Shown: one piece after another, positions 33,815-43,143 of the stretch | Position numbering within the stretch: the first letter of the stretch is position 1 | Layout of the letters: the number at the start of each line of letters is the position of its first letter | Source: Archangium lansingense | GTDB lineage: Bacteria > Myxococcota > Myxococcia > Myxococcales > Myxococcaceae | Assembly: GCF_026626635.1 (NCBI RefSeq) | Contig: NZ_JAPNKA010000001.1 | Coordinates: 2,852,001-2,916,000 of the forward strand | Direction of reading: 5' to 3' | Length of the DNA stretch: 64,000 nucleotides | Translations under genes and position numbers: made by a program | The notes under the pieces: generated by a model | What the model saw: only the letters and a program-made list of their open reading frames with translations | What the model was told of the DNA's origin: nothing | The model's database searches: none

Positions 33815-35224
33815 CTACTTCGTCAGCTCGGACAGGAGTTGGTAGACGAACTCGGCGCCAGGCTGGAGCGAGGCCACGGGAATCCGCTCGTTGGGAGCGT
33901 GGGCCGTGCGGGCGTCGTCCGGCGTGAGGGCGAAGAGATCAATGCCATATGCGTGAATGCCCGCCCGACGCAGCGCGGTGGACTCGGTGGTGCCGGTGGA
34001 CATGCGGGGGAAGACGGGGGCGCCCGGCCACACCTTCGCGGCGGCGGCCGTGGCGGCGCGGAACATCGCGTTGCCTCCCACGGGCGAGGCGGGCGAGTCC
34101 GGCGGCGTCATGTTCAGCTCCACCTGGATGTCCTTGTCGGCCACCGCCTCGACGAGCCGAGTACGGAAGGCCTGGATGTCCTCGTCCGGGAGCAGCCGGC
34201 AGTTGACGGTGGCCTCGGCGGTGGCGGGGATGACGTTGGGCCGGGTGCCGGCGTTGAAGACGGTGGGCACACAGGTGGTGCGCAGCACGGCGGCGAGGGC
34301 CGGCTCCAGCCGGGCGATGGCATCCACCGCCTCCTGAGGCGGGTTGTCCGGCGAGGCCGAGAGTCGCTTCAGGGCCTCGCCCAGCTCGCCGCCCGTCACC
34401 TTCACGCGGCCCTCCACGTTCAGCCGGGTCACGGGGGTAAGCCGGGTGGGGAAGGTGAGCGTCCCGACGCGGGCCACCGCCGCCGCCAGGCGCACCATGG
34501 GGTTGGGCGCGGCCGGTGGGACCGAGGAGTGTCCGCCGGGGCCGGTGGCCTTCAGCGTCACGTTGCGCGACACCCGCTCCGCGGCCTGGAGGTTGACGAA
34601 GCGCACCCGGCTGCGGTCCTCGGACAGCTCCGTGAGGCCGCCCTCGTTGATGGCGAGCTCCGCCTCTCGCAGCTCCGGGTGGTGCTCCAACAGCTTGTCG
34701 ATGCCGGCCTTGCCGCCCGCCTCCTCGTCCGCGCTGAGCACCAGCACCACGTCGCGCTTCAGCTTCACCTTGTCGCTCTTGAGCCGGCGCAGCGCCAGCA
34801 CACTGGCCGCGGCCATGCCCTTGTTGTCCTGGACGCCGCGCCCGTAGAGGAAGCCGTCGCGCTCGGTGAGCGTCCACGGGTCCGACGCCCACTCCTCTCG
34901 TTTCGCGGGGACGGTGTCCAGGTGGGCGAGCACCAGCACGGGGCGTGCGCCTCCAGTGCCCTTCAGCCGGGCGAGCAGGTGGGCACGTCCGGGCACGGGC
35001 TCGAAGAGCTGGGACTCGATGCCGGCCTCGCGGAGCCAGCGCGCGGCCACCTGGGCGGCGGCGGCCTCGTTGCCCGGAGGGTTGGAGGTGTCCACGGCGA
35101 TGAGCTCGGTGAGCAGCGTCCTCATCTCCTCGGCGGCCCGGGGCGGGGCACTACGGGACGGGGCGGCGGCGTGGCTGCAACCCGGCACGGCCAGGAGGGC
35201 GAGAGCGAAGAACAGGGGGCGCAT
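33815..35224 (-). CDS. M20-family metallopeptidase, lipoprotein
   Basis: 469 residues. Lipobox VPGC after a short signal. Metal ligands of the M20 di-zinc site are visible: AHLDTVP near residue 98, GRGVQDNKG near 130, SADEEAGG with the catalytic Glu near 165, and a late His in THAPNERIP. The dimerisation lid contains GHSSVPP. It likely hydrolyses small peptides or acylated amino acids in the periplasm. The start is ATG 35224. Divergent from the dipeptide epimerase, which also acts on small peptides. Confidence 0.92.
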   Translation of the reverse strand: MRPLFFALALLAVPGCSHAAAPSRSAPPRAAEEMRTLLTELIAVDTSNPPGNEAAAAQVAARWLREAGIESQLFEPVPGRAHLLARLKGTGGARPVLVLAHLDTVPAKREEWASDPWTLTERDGFLYGRGVQDNKGMAAASVLALRRLKSDKVKLKRDVVLVLSADEEAGGKAGIDKLLEHHPELREAELAINEGGLTELSEDRSRVRFVNLQAAERVSRNVTLKATGPGGHSSVPPAAPNPMVRLAAAVARVGTLTFPTRLTPVTRLNVEGRVKVTGGELGEALKRLSASPDNPPQEAVDAIARLEPALAAVLRTTCVPTVFNAGTRPNVIPATAEATVNCRLLPDEDIQAFRTRLVEAVADKDIQVELNMTPPDSPASPVGGNAMFRAATAAAAKVWPGAPVFPRMSTGTTESTALRRAGIHAYGIDLFALTPDDARTAHAPNERIPVASLQPGAEFVYQLLSELTK

Positions 35225-35270
35225 ATTCTCAGTCTATGGTAATGGCGGCTCTCCCTGGGAGGCTCATCGC

Positions 35271-36296
35271 ATGTCACTTCCGATGGATGTCCGAGTCATC
35301 GAGCTACCCCTCCGCCACGCCTGGACGATCTCGCGGGGGACCAGCACCTCGAAGCGCAACGTCATCGTTGAGCTGCGCGAGGGCAACCTGATTGGCCGGG
35401 GCGAGGCCGCCCCGAACGTGCGCTACGGGGAGTCCGCCGAGACGGTGACCGAGGCGCTCCAGAAGCTCGCTCCGGCACTCGATGGCGACCCGCGTCATTT
35501 CCGTGTCCTGTCGGAGCGCATCGAGGAGGCCCTGCCGGGCAACCACGCGGCGAAGGCGGCGCTGGACATTGCGTTGCACGACCTGGCCGGCAAGCGCATG
35601 GGAGTGCCGCTCTACCGCATGTTCGGGCTGGACCCTTCGCGGATGCCCATCACGTCGTTCTCCATCGGCATCGACGATCCGGCGGCCATGGCCCAGAAGG
35701 TGCGCGAGGCGGAGCCGTACCCCATTCTGAAGATCAAGCTCGGCGCGCAGTCGGTGCGCGAGATGTTCGGCGCGGTGCGGGCCGCCACTCCCAAGACGGT
35801 GCGGGTGGATGCCAACGAGGCCTGGAAGCCGGACGAGGCGCTGAAGCACATCGAGTGGCTGGCGACGCAGGGCGTGGAGCTGGTGGAGCAGCCGCTGCCG
35901 GCGGCGGACGTCGAGGGAGCGAAGTGGCTGCGCCAGCGCTCGCCGCTGCCGCTGGTGGCGGACGAGGCGTTGATGATGGCCTCGGATGTGCCGCGGCTGG
36001 CCGAGGGCTACCACGGCATCAACGTGAAGCTGCAGAAGTGCGGTGGCATCCGCGAGGCGCTGCGCATCATCGAGACGGCGCGCTCCTGCGGGCTGAAGAT
36101 CATGCTGGGGTGCATGGTGGAGACGTCGGTGGGCATCGCCGCGGCGGCGCACCTGGGGCCCCTGGTGGACTGGCTGGACCTGGACGGCAACCTGCTCATC
36201 TCGGCGGACCCCTTCAAGGGGCACCCGGTGGTGGAAGGGCGCATCCGCCTGGGTGACGGGCCCGGGCTCGGCGTGGAGCCGCAGTCCAGCCCATGA
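35271..36296 (+). CDS. dipeptide epimerase (enolase superfamily)
   Basis: 341 residues. The barrel holds KIKLG near residue 147 (general-base Lys of the KxK motif), the Mg ligands in VDANEAW, VEQPL and ADEAL, and the second catalytic Lys in NVKLQKCGG. The C-terminal DLDGNLL carries the Asp-x-Asp that binds the dipeptide amino group, which marks dipeptide epimerases such as L-Ala-D/L-Glu epimerase. It probably helps recycle murein peptides. ATG 35271 with GGGAGG upstream. The stop overlaps the start of the DUF819 gene as ATGA. Confidence 0.92.
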   Translation: MSLPMDVRVIELPLRHAWTISRGTSTSKRNVIVELREGNLIGRGEAAPNVRYGESAETVTEALQKLAPALDGDPRHFRVLSERIEEALPGNHAAKAALDIALHDLAGKRMGVPLYRMFGLDPSRMPITSFSIGIDDPAAMAQKVREAEPYPILKIKLGAQSVREMFGAVRAATPKTVRVDANEAWKPDEALKHIEWLATQGVELVEQPLPAADVEGAKWLRQRSPLPLVADEALMMASDVPRLAEGYHGINVKLQKCGGIREALRIIETARSCGLKIMLGCMVETSVGIAAAAHLGPLVDWLDLDGNLLISADPFKGHPVVEGRIRLGDGPGLGVEPQSSP

Positions 36297-37495
36297 CCGA
36301 GCCGCTCATCCAGAGTCCGATGGCGGTGCTCGCGGTGCTGCTGGCCGTGCTGTCGCTGCTGTTCGCCGCCGAGCGGCACCCGGTGGTGGGGCGCGTCTTC
36401 CGGGTCGTGCCCATCCTCGTGCTCGTCTATTTCGTGCCCACGCTGCTGTCGAACACGGGCATCATCCCCACGAAGTCGGACCTCTACAGCTACGTGTCGG
36501 CGTACCTGCTGCCGACGAGCCTGGTGCTCCAGGTGCTGTCCATGGACCTGCCGGCCATCTCCCGGCTGGGACGCAGCGCGGTGGTCCTCTTCCTCGCGGG
36601 GACGGCGGGCATCATCCTCGGGGGGCCCATCGCGTACCTGCTGCTGGGCTGGCTGGTGCCGGCGGAGCTCGGAGACCAGGCCTGGAAGGGGCTGGCGGCG
36701 CTCAGCGGCTCGTGGATTGGCGGCAGCGCCAACTTCGTGGCCATCGGGCAGAGCATCGGGACGCATGACAACACGCTGAGCATGCTGGTGGTCGTGGACG
36801 TGGGCGTGTCGAACATGTGGACGGCGGTGCTGCTCTACTTCGCGGGCCGTGAGCTGGCGATGGACACGAGCATGGGCGCGGACCGGCGGGCCATCGACGT
36901 GGTGCGCGAGCAGGTGGAGCGCTTCCAGGCCTCGGTGCTGAGGCCCGCGAGCCTGACGGACCTGGTGTGGATCCTCACCCTCGGGTTTGGCACCACGGTG
37001 GCGTGTACGGCGTTGGCGAAGCAGCTGCCGGACATCGGCACCATCATCACGGGCTTCACCTGGGTGGTCCTCCTGGTGACGACGGTGGGCGTCGTGTTGT
37101 CGTTCACCCCGCTGCGCAAGCTGGAGGGGGCCGGGGCCAGCCGCGTGGGCATGCTGTTCCTCTACGTGCTGGTGATGACCATTGGCGCGAAGGCTGACTT
37201 CCGGCGGTTGCTGGATGCACCGGCACTGGTGGCGGTGGGCATGGTGTGGATGGTCATCCACGCGGCCTTCATCATGGGGGCGCGGCGGCTGCTGCGGGCA
37301 CCCATCTTCTTCGCGGCCGTGGGCTCCCAGGCCAACGTGGGTGGAGCGGCCTCGGCGTCGGTGGTGGCAGCGGCCTTCCATCCGTCGCTCGCGCCCGTGG
37401 GCGTCATGCTGGCGGTGGCCGGTTACGTGCTGGGCACCTACGGCGGACTGGTCTGCGCGCTGCTGCTGGAGCAGGTGCACCTGCTCATCCACTGA
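36293..37495 (+). CDS. DUF819-family integral membrane protein
   Basis: 400 residues with about ten membrane helices and the conserved loops GGSANFVAIGQSIG and GSQANVGGAASASVVA of DUF819, which are related to carboxylate/cation transporters. It starts at ATG 36293 inside the epimerase stop, so the two are translationally coupled; a role in uptake of peptides or of the epimerase product is inferred from that. No Shine-Dalgarno is needed if coupled. The downstream gap 37496-37610 shows no clear terminator. Confidence 0.88.
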   Translation: MTEPLIQSPMAVLAVLLAVLSLLFAAERHPVVGRVFRVVPILVLVYFVPTLLSNTGIIPTKSDLYSYVSAYLLPTSLVLQVLSMDLPAISRLGRSAVVLFLAGTAGIILGGPIAYLLLGWLVPAELGDQAWKGLAALSGSWIGGSANFVAIGQSIGTHDNTLSMLVVVDVGVSNMWTAVLLYFAGRELAMDTSMGADRRAIDVVREQVERFQASVLRPASLTDLVWILTLGFGTTVACTALAKQLPDIGTIITGFTWVVLLVTTVGVVLSFTPLRKLEGAGASRVGMLFLYVLVMTIGAKADFRRLLDAPALVAVGMVWMVIHAAFIMGARRLLRAPIFFAAVGSQANVGGAASASVVAAAFHPSLAPVGVMLAVAGYVLGTYGGLVCALLLEQVHLLIH

Positions 37496-37610
37496 GCAGT
37501 GCAGCCGCAGCCGTCCTCCCGCGAGTCGCGGCCATCCTCCCAAGAGGAAGTGCCTGATTGGGATGGCTCTCTCCTCGCGCACTGACGCGGGTTGCCCCCT
37601 CGAAGTGTGC

Positions 37611-38612
37611 TCAGCCAGACCGGGCGGTGCGTGTCTCCTCGATGAGTCGCACCGCCTCGTGGGTCCCGTTGACGTAGGAGGGGACTGGCCGCTCGGAGCA
37701 CGCTGAGGACCCGCTTCGCAGCAGCACCCTCACGCGCTCGAGGGCCTCATCGAGTGAGGAGATCCGCTCGGAGGCCCGGAGCCGCAGCGCCTGTCGGTCA
37801 TAGAGTCGGGGCTGGGCGATGGCCACCAGCGGTGTCCCCGTGGCGCGTGCTTCCTGGACAGTGTTGTAGCCGCCCGCGCCTACGAGGACGTCGATGCCTC
37901 GCATGACCGACAGGGCCGGCCAGAGCCGCGGCGGGGCACTCGGGGACAGCAGTCTGACGAAGGCTCGTAGGTTGGGCGCGCGTTGGAGGGTCTCCGCGAG
38001 CGCGGCGGATTCCTCCACCTCTTCCGGTCGGCCACAGGCCAGCACGGCCACCACGGGCACCATTTCTTCCCCGGCCGGCACGCCTAGCTTCCTGCGTGCG
38101 GTGGGGACATCCAGCAACTCCCCGGCATCCAGCAGGAGCCAGGGCGGCGTGCTCGCGGCACGCGGGTGATGGGCGAATGGCGCGGGCTCGCCGGGGACGA
38201 TGAGCCGGTCGAAGGTGTCGATGAACCGGGCCAGTCCGAAACGCTCGACGTAGTCCGGGTGCAGGTCCCGGTGCACGAGCACCTTCCGCGCCTTCATTCC
38301 TGGCAGCAGCGGTGCGAGCTCTCCGCCGAGCCCGCGCGGGAAGGTGTCCACGACGAACACCTCGGGGCGGACACGGTCGAGCAGCTGCTCGATGGCCTCA
38401 CGCACCGCGTGCTTGTCGAGCTCCGCGCCGAGTCGGTGGACGTTGCCCTCGCCCAGCTCTGTCTCCAGCGGCAGCTCGGGCGCGAAGGGGCTGTTCGTCA
38501 CGAGCTCCACCCGGTGGCCCCGCTGGCGGGCCGCGCGTCCGAGCGCCATGGAACGCGTGAGGTGTCCCAGGCCTCCGCCGAGCGCATAGAGCAGCCAGTG
38601 TTCCTTGCTCAT
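37611..38612 (-). CDS. GT-B glycosyltransferase (MurG/GT28-like)
   Basis: 333 residues. The N-terminus reads LLYALGGGLGHLTRSMALGRAARQRGH, the Gly-rich acceptor-side loop of the MurG/GT1 fold, and the C-terminal GAGGYNTVQEARATGTPLVAI matches the nucleotide-sugar side. Acceptor unknown. ATG 38612 follows the upstream gene's stop by three bases, so it is in an operon with the small zinc-ribbon-like protein and a membrane protein. Confidence 0.85.
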   Translation of the reverse strand: MSKEHWLLYALGGGLGHLTRSMALGRAARQRGHRVELVTNSPFAPELPLETELGEGNVHRLGAELDKHAVREAIEQLLDRVRPEVFVVDTFPRGLGGELAPLLPGMKARKVLVHRDLHPDYVERFGLARFIDTFDRLIVPGEPAPFAHHPRAASTPPWLLLDAGELLDVPTARRKLGVPAGEEMVPVVAVLACGRPEEVEESAALAETLQRAPNLRAFVRLLSPSAPPRLWPALSVMRGIDVLVGAGGYNTVQEARATGTPLVAIAQPRLYDRQALRLRASERISSLDEALERVRVLLRSGSSACSERPVPSYVNGTHEAVRLIEETRTARSG

Positions 38613-38615
38613 GGC

Positions 38616-39026
38616 TCAGCTTCCGCCCATGTCCTCCTCGAACTCGCGCCTGTCCTTGTTGGCCAGGCGCAGGGGCATGCCATCAGCCTCGGTGAAGTCG
38701 TTGGGATCGTGGAGGACGTCATGGCCCCAGTAGCCATGGCTGTAGTAGCCGTAGCCCCGGTAGTAGTAGCTGGAATAGAGGTAGGGGTCCGAGTCCGCGC
38801 CCTCAGTCGGACGGCGGAACTTCGCGGCTCCGGCCTCCTCCTTGCGCGTGGCCTTGAAGCAGTCCGTGCACACCTGCTGGCTGTTCCACGGATGAGAGTG
38901 CTCGGCGCAGATGGGCTTGTCGCACTGGGCGCAATGCTGGAGGGCGGGCCGGGGGCAGTCGTGCGCGAAGAGGAACCCGGCTCTCTCCTGGCAGGGGCCG
39001 AGCGGCTCGTGGTGGGAAGGGGACAT
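38616..39026 (-). CDS. small Cys-rich (B-box-like zinc finger) protein
   Basis: 136 residues. A cluster of paired Cys/His residues, HCAQCDKPICAEHSHPW...VCTDC, lies at about 31-56 and resembles a B-box or zinc ribbon. A Tyr/Gly-rich stretch (YLYSSYYYRGYGYYSHGYWG) follows near residue 82-101, and the end is charged. Function unknown. It sits between a membrane protein and a glycosyltransferase gene on the same strand, with gaps of only a few bases. Confidence 0.78.
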   Translation of the reverse strand: MSPSHHEPLGPCQERAGFLFAHDCPRPALQHCAQCDKPICAEHSHPWNSQQVCTDCFKATRKEEAGAAKFRRPTEGADSDPYLYSSYYYRGYGYYSHGYWGHDVLHDPNDFTEADGMPLRLANKDRREFEEDMGGS

Positions 39027-39032
39027 GTGTGC

Positions 39033-39968
39033 TCAGCCCGTGGGCGGGTGCACGGCCTTCTTGTCGAGGGCGCGTGACAGGTTGAGGAGCTGGTAGAGGC
39101 TCAGGAACGCCATCGCCACCACCCGGACGCCGTTCAGCTCCGGGGGGCCGTGGGTCCGAGGCGGCGGGGAAGGCGCGTCACCGGCGCGCCACGCGGAGTC
39201 CACGACGAGCGTCAGGTCGATGCGATCCGGGTCCACGCTGAGATCCTTGAGCCGGGTGCCCTTGAGGATCTGCAAGGCTCCCTCGGCCTGGGAGCCTATC
39301 CGTGCGAGGTGCTGGTAGCGCTCGGGCTTCACCCGGAGCCGCAGACGCAGGAGCGCGTCCGACTTGCGTTTGTTCTGGAACTTCGTCTTTCCCCGCGGCG
39401 TGGTCTTCGTCCGCTTGCGCATCTGGATGCGCTCGGTCATCTCCAGGCTGAAGTGCGTCCCGTCCAGCAGCCGTCCTTGCAGGGAGAGCCACGGGTCCAG
39501 GTAGTGCTTCACGTTCCAGCCGCTCCGGGTCCTGCTGTCGTTCTTGTACTTGTCCGAGTGCGTCTCCGGGCGCAGATCGAGCTCGAGCGTCACCGGCTCG
39601 TCTGGGGAGATATCGGCCTGGAGGAGCCCCACCGTGTGGGAGACCAGCTCGTAGCGCCGGTTCTCCAGGTTCAACCGCTCGTAGCGGGAGCGCAGGATGA
39701 AGGCGACGATGCCCACGAGGGCCAGTCCCCCTCCGCTCCAGAGCATCACCACGGAGAGCTCGAAGTCCTCCACGACGACGAAGCCCACGAACAAGAGGAG
39801 CGTGGCGGCGACCAGGGTGCCGCAGCCCACGTTGAAGGCCCGGCCCTGCTGCTTCTCCTTGATGGCATCGAGCTTCCCCATCCGCTGGAGGTCCTCGAGC
39901 ACCTGGGTACAGGGGAGGCTGGCGCGGTAGATGGTCTCCTTGCTGAACAGCTCGACGTCGACGGCCAA
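39033..39968 (-). CDS. hypothetical membrane protein
   Basis: About 311 residues, unrecognised. Two membrane helices near residues 48-90 (LVAATLLLFVGFVVV and VVMLWSGGGLALVGIVAFIL) are followed by a soluble domain of ~215 residues with many Arg/Lys and a beta pattern. A third hydrophobic segment lies near the C-terminus (VVAMAFLSLYQLL). No ATG fits; TTG 39968 is my best start. First gene of the three-gene minus-strand operon. Confidence 0.7.
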   Translation of the reverse strand: MAVDVELFSKETIYRASLPCTQVLEDLQRMGKLDAIKEKQQGRAFNVGCGTLVAATLLLFVGFVVVEDFELSVVMLWSGGGLALVGIVAFILRSRYERLNLENRRYELVSHTVGLLQADISPDEPVTLELDLRPETHSDKYKNDSRTRSGWNVKHYLDPWLSLQGRLLDGTHFSLEMTERIQMRKRTKTTPRGKTKFQNKRKSDALLRLRLRVKPERYQHLARIGSQAEGALQILKGTRLKDLSVDPDRIDLTLVVDSAWRAGDAPSPPPRTHGPPELNGVRVVAMAFLSLYQLLNLSRALDKKAVHPPTG

Positions 39969-40019
39969 GGTCCGCTCTCGGAGTGAAGGGGAGGAGGAGC
40001 GTAGGAGTCCGCCCTCTCG

Positions 40020-41288
40020 ATGGTCAATCGGGGGTTGGTGCGGAGCGCCCCCAGACGGGATACTGCGCGGGCCGTGTCCTCCTCCGGAATCATCTACGCG
40101 TCCTTCGACCGCTTTCCCGCGCCCAAGGGAGCGGCGGTCCACATCCGTGCCTTCGTCGAGGCGCTCGGCCGGGCCTTTGGCGGGTTGGATCTGCTGGCCA
40201 TCGGGGGTGAGGCAGGCGAGCCGCCGCCGGAGGGCGTGCGCTTCCACCCGATGCGGGCGCAGGGGCCGGATCTCATCCAGCAGGCCATGTGCTTCCGGGG
40301 TGAGCTCGCGGCTTGGTGGCGAGGGAGGGAGCGGGCATCCGTGGTGCACGTGCGCTCCATCTTCGAGGGCTACCCCATCGCCCGGCGCAAGGAGCAGCTC
40401 ACCGAGCATCTGGTGTTCGAGGTGAACGGCCTGCCCTCCATCGAGCTGAAGTACCACGCGCCCGCCGTCGCCGATGACGACGAGCTGCTGCGCAAGCTGG
40501 TGGCCCAGGAAGACCTGTGCCTGGAGAATGCGGACCTGCTTCTCACGCCGAGCGGGGTGACGGCTCGCCACCTGGAGTCGCGAGGCGTGGCGCCCGGCCG
40601 CATCCGCGTCATCCCCAACGGAGTGGACACCGGGCTCTTCTCCTACCAGGCGCCTCGTCCCTGGGAGGACCGGCCCGTGCGCCTGCTGTACAGCGGGACG
40701 ATGACCTCGTGGCAGGGCGTGCACCATGCCATCGAGGCGTGCCGCCTGTTGCGCCGCGACGTCCCAGCCCAGCTCACCCTGGTGGGCCCCGCGCGCAGGG
40801 AGCAGCGCCGCGAGCTGCTGGAGATGTGCGGTGAGCTGGTGGGCGAGGGCGCGGTGGAGGTGCTCGATGCCCTGCCGCAGGCGGAGCTGGCGAGGCTTCA
40901 CCATGCTTGTGACGTGGTGCTGGTGCCGCTGCCGCCCAACGACCGCAACCTCGTGCAGGGATGCTGCCCGTTGAAGCTGCTGGAGGCGATGGCTTCGGGC
41001 ACGCCGGTGGTGGCGAGTGACTTGCCGGTGGTGCGCGCGGTGGCGGAGCACGGGGTGCACGCGTTCCTCGTCCGTCCGGGCTCGCCCAAGGCGATTGCCG
41101 AGGCGGTGCGTGCGTTGAAGGCGGACCCGGCGCTCGGCCCGCGGATGAGCCAGCAGGGGAGGGCCCACGTCGAGCGGGACTTCACCTGGGCGCGGGCGCA
41201 GGAGTCGCTGGTGGTGGCCTACGAGGAGGCCTTCGGGATGGTGCGGTCCAGCACCCGCTGGAGCGCCGCGGCCTCGGCCTGTGCCTGA
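40020..41288 (+). CDS. glycosyltransferase family 4
   Basis: GT-B retaining glycosyltransferase, up to 422 residues. PKGAAVHIRAFVEAL near residue 40 is the N-terminal acceptor loop, VIPNGVDTGLF near 195 marks the domain junction, and CCPLKLLEAMASGTPVVASDLPV near 318-340 contains the E-x7-E-type donor site. The frame begins at ATG 40020, but the first 18 residues are Arg-rich and unlike the family; GTG 40076 (VSSSGIIYASFDRF) may be the real start. Its last 70 bases overlap the 3' end of a convergent glycosyltransferase gene. Confidence 0.9.
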   Translation: MVNRGLVRSAPRRDTARAVSSSGIIYASFDRFPAPKGAAVHIRAFVEALGRAFGGLDLLAIGGEAGEPPPEGVRFHPMRAQGPDLIQQAMCFRGELAAWWRGRERASVVHVRSIFEGYPIARRKEQLTEHLVFEVNGLPSIELKYHAPAVADDDELLRKLVAQEDLCLENADLLLTPSGVTARHLESRGVAPGRIRVIPNGVDTGLFSYQAPRPWEDRPVRLLYSGTMTSWQGVHHAIEACRLLRRDVPAQLTLVGPARREQRRELLEMCGELVGEGAVEVLDALPQAELARLHHACDVVLVPLPPNDRNLVQGCCPLKLLEAMASGTPVVASDLPVVRAVAEHGVHAFLVRPGSPKAIAEAVRALKADPALGPRMSQQGRAHVERDFTWARAQESLVVAYEEAFGMVRSSTRWSAAASACA

Positions 41289-42409
41289 AAGCGCTCCTCG
41301 ATGCGGGCGCGGGCCGCGGCGCCGATGGTGGCCCTGCGCTCCTCGGACAAGCTGAGCACGTCGATGACTGCCTGCCCCAGGTGGTTGAGCAGCGCCTTGG
41401 GAACGAGGAAGCCGTTGTGCCCGGAGTCGATGGCCTCGGGGATGCCGCCCGCGTCGCTGGCGACGACCACGCGGGCACAGGCCATGGCCTCGAGCATCGC
41501 GTTGGGCATGCCATCCCAGAGGGAGGGCTGGAGGTAGACGTCGCACAGCCGCAGGTGGGCCGCCACGTCCTCGGGTGCATCGAGCCGGCCGGTGACGAGG
41601 ATGCGCGCGGCATCCTCGGGGTGCTCGGCGCGGAAGGCGGTGAGGTGCTCCTGCTCGCGCGAGCGCACCTCGCCGATGACGAGCAGACAGGCAGGTCGCA
41701 CCTTGCGCACCTCGGAGAGGGCGGACAGGAGGAAGGGGACGCCCTTCTTGTGGCGCAGCTCTCCGGAGAAGCCGAGCACGAGCTCGCCGGGCTGGATGCC
41801 GAGGCGCTCGCGGAGTGCGGGGTCTGCCGGGCCGGGGCGGAAGAGGGTGGTGTCCACGGCGTTGGGGATGACCTCGACGCCCGGGTCGTGCCCGAGCAGC
41901 ATGGTCATCTTGCGTCCGAGGTCTCCCGAGGCGGCGGTGAGGACGGTGGCGCGCTGGAGCGTCCAGAGGAGGCGGGCGAAGTCCCCCGGGGGGAACATGG
42001 CCTGGTCCACGTCGTTGCCGCGAGCGCTGACGGTAGAGGGGATGCCAGCGAGCCCGGCGAAGGTGACGGCCATGAAGCCCGGGGGCGAGAGGTAGTGCCC
42101 CCAGACGAGTTGATAGCGGCGCTGCGAGTGCAGGAAGTCGAGCACGTCGAGCGTGTGCTGCATGGAGGTGTCCGTCTGTCCGAAGAGGCCGAGCCGGTGC
42201 AGCGTGGCCCCTCGGGCGGAGGCGGCGACTTCGCCCGCGTCGAGCGACTGGAGGGCACCGGGGGGCAGGGTGCGGGTCCAGGTGAGGACGTCCACCTGGG
42301 CGTCGAGCCGGGCCAGGGAGCCCGCGGTGCGAGCACCGCTGCGCGCGAGGCCTCCCAGGTCAGGAGGGAATCGTTCCGCGATGAGGAGGATGCGTGGGCC
42401 GCTCGGCAT
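41219..42409 (-). CDS. glycosyltransferase family 4
   Basis: 396 residues. N-terminal RILLIAERFPPDLGGLARSGARTAGSLA is the family's Gly-rich loop; VIPNAVDTTLFRPG near 180 and LWDGMPNAMLEAMACARVVVASDAGGIPE near 295-325 with the two donor-binding Glu are clear. ATG 42409. Substrates unknown; together with the neighbouring GT4 and GT28-like genes it suggests a small polysaccharide or glycolipid cluster. Its 3' end overlaps the convergent GT4 gene by 70 bases, which is unusual for unrelated genes. Confidence 0.92.
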   Translation of the reverse strand: MPSGPRILLIAERFPPDLGGLARSGARTAGSLARLDAQVDVLTWTRTLPPGALQSLDAGEVAASARGATLHRLGLFGQTDTSMQHTLDVLDFLHSQRRYQLVWGHYLSPPGFMAVTFAGLAGIPSTVSARGNDVDQAMFPPGDFARLLWTLQRATVLTAASGDLGRKMTMLLGHDPGVEVIPNAVDTTLFRPGPADPALRERLGIQPGELVLGFSGELRHKKGVPFLLSALSEVRKVRPACLLVIGEVRSREQEHLTAFRAEHPEDAARILVTGRLDAPEDVAAHLRLCDVYLQPSLWDGMPNAMLEAMACARVVVASDAGGIPEAIDSGHNGFLVPKALLNHLGQAVIDVLSLSEERRATIGAAARARIEERFQAQAEAAALQRVLDRTIPKASS

Positions 42410-42420
42410 GGCGCGGCATC

Positions 42421-43143
42421 CTAACTGTGGCCCCGGGTGGTGAGGGGGTGGAAGACAACGCCGCCCAGGCCGAGGCGCTTGCAGGCGTCGACGAAGCGCT
42501 CGGTGCAGATGAGCTCGGTGGAGTAGTCCTCCAGTCGGAACAGGTCCAGGTGGTTGGGAAGCGTGGATGCGTCCAGCAAGAGCTTATCGGGCAGGGGGAT
42601 GCGGTTCTGACCGCACCGAGCGCAGGGTGGTTTGCGAGTCGGGGGCAGACAGTCCGGGTGCACCTTACCCACGGGGAGGAGTTCCAGCTCGAGCAACTCG
42701 GGTGATGCACGCTGGCGGAAACGCAAGTCGGTGCGGCATCCCTTGAGTCCTCGCAGACCCTCGGCCTGGAGCTTCTCCAGGGCCTCGCGCTGTACCAGCA
42801 GGATCCAGGGAACGGGAGAGACGAATTGCCCGAATCGCCCCTGGGCTTTGCCCACGATGGGACCAAAACTGGTCCCGGGTTCGAGCACGGCTCCTGGAGG
42901 CAGCAGGGGACGTACCAATTCACACAACCTCTCGTACTCGTCCGCGGGCTCGGGCCGGGCCTTCTCGAAGTCGGCCAGGGACTCCACTGGAGTCAGGTCC
43001 ACGGAGGGGTACGCTGTGGAAATGGAACTCCAGGTGGCCTTGCACACAGGGCAGATGATGCCCGGAAGCCCCCACTTGTGCGTGCCGTCGATGTAGCCCG
43101 TGTATCCTGCAGCCCTGTCTTCCTCGATTCTGAAATTGCGCAT
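42421..43143 (-). CDS. SitI6-type double-CXXC immunity protein
   Basis: 240 residues, matching the Myxococcus paralogous double-CXXC family known as SitI6-like immunity proteins. It begins MRNFRIEEDRAAGYTGYIDG, continues with HKWGLPGIICPVC (first CxxC near residue 40), carries LRGLKGCRTDLRFRQ, and has the second pair in PPCARCGQ near 190, then LPNHLDLFRLEDYS. Sit toxins are delivered between myxobacterial cells by TraA-dependent outer-membrane exchange; the immunity protein protects the recipient. ATG 43143 is chosen by similarity. No toxin gene is adjacent, so this appears to be an orphan. Confidence 0.85.
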   Translation of the reverse strand: MRNFRIEEDRAAGYTGYIDGTHKWGLPGIICPVCKATWSSISTAYPSVDLTPVESLADFEKARPEPADEYERLCELVRPLLPPGAVLEPGTSFGPIVGKAQGRFGQFVSPVPWILLVQREALEKLQAEGLRGLKGCRTDLRFRQRASPELLELELLPVGKVHPDCLPPTRKPPCARCGQNRIPLPDKLLLDASTLPNHLDLFRLEDYSTELICTERFVDACKRLGLGGVVFHPLTTRGHS

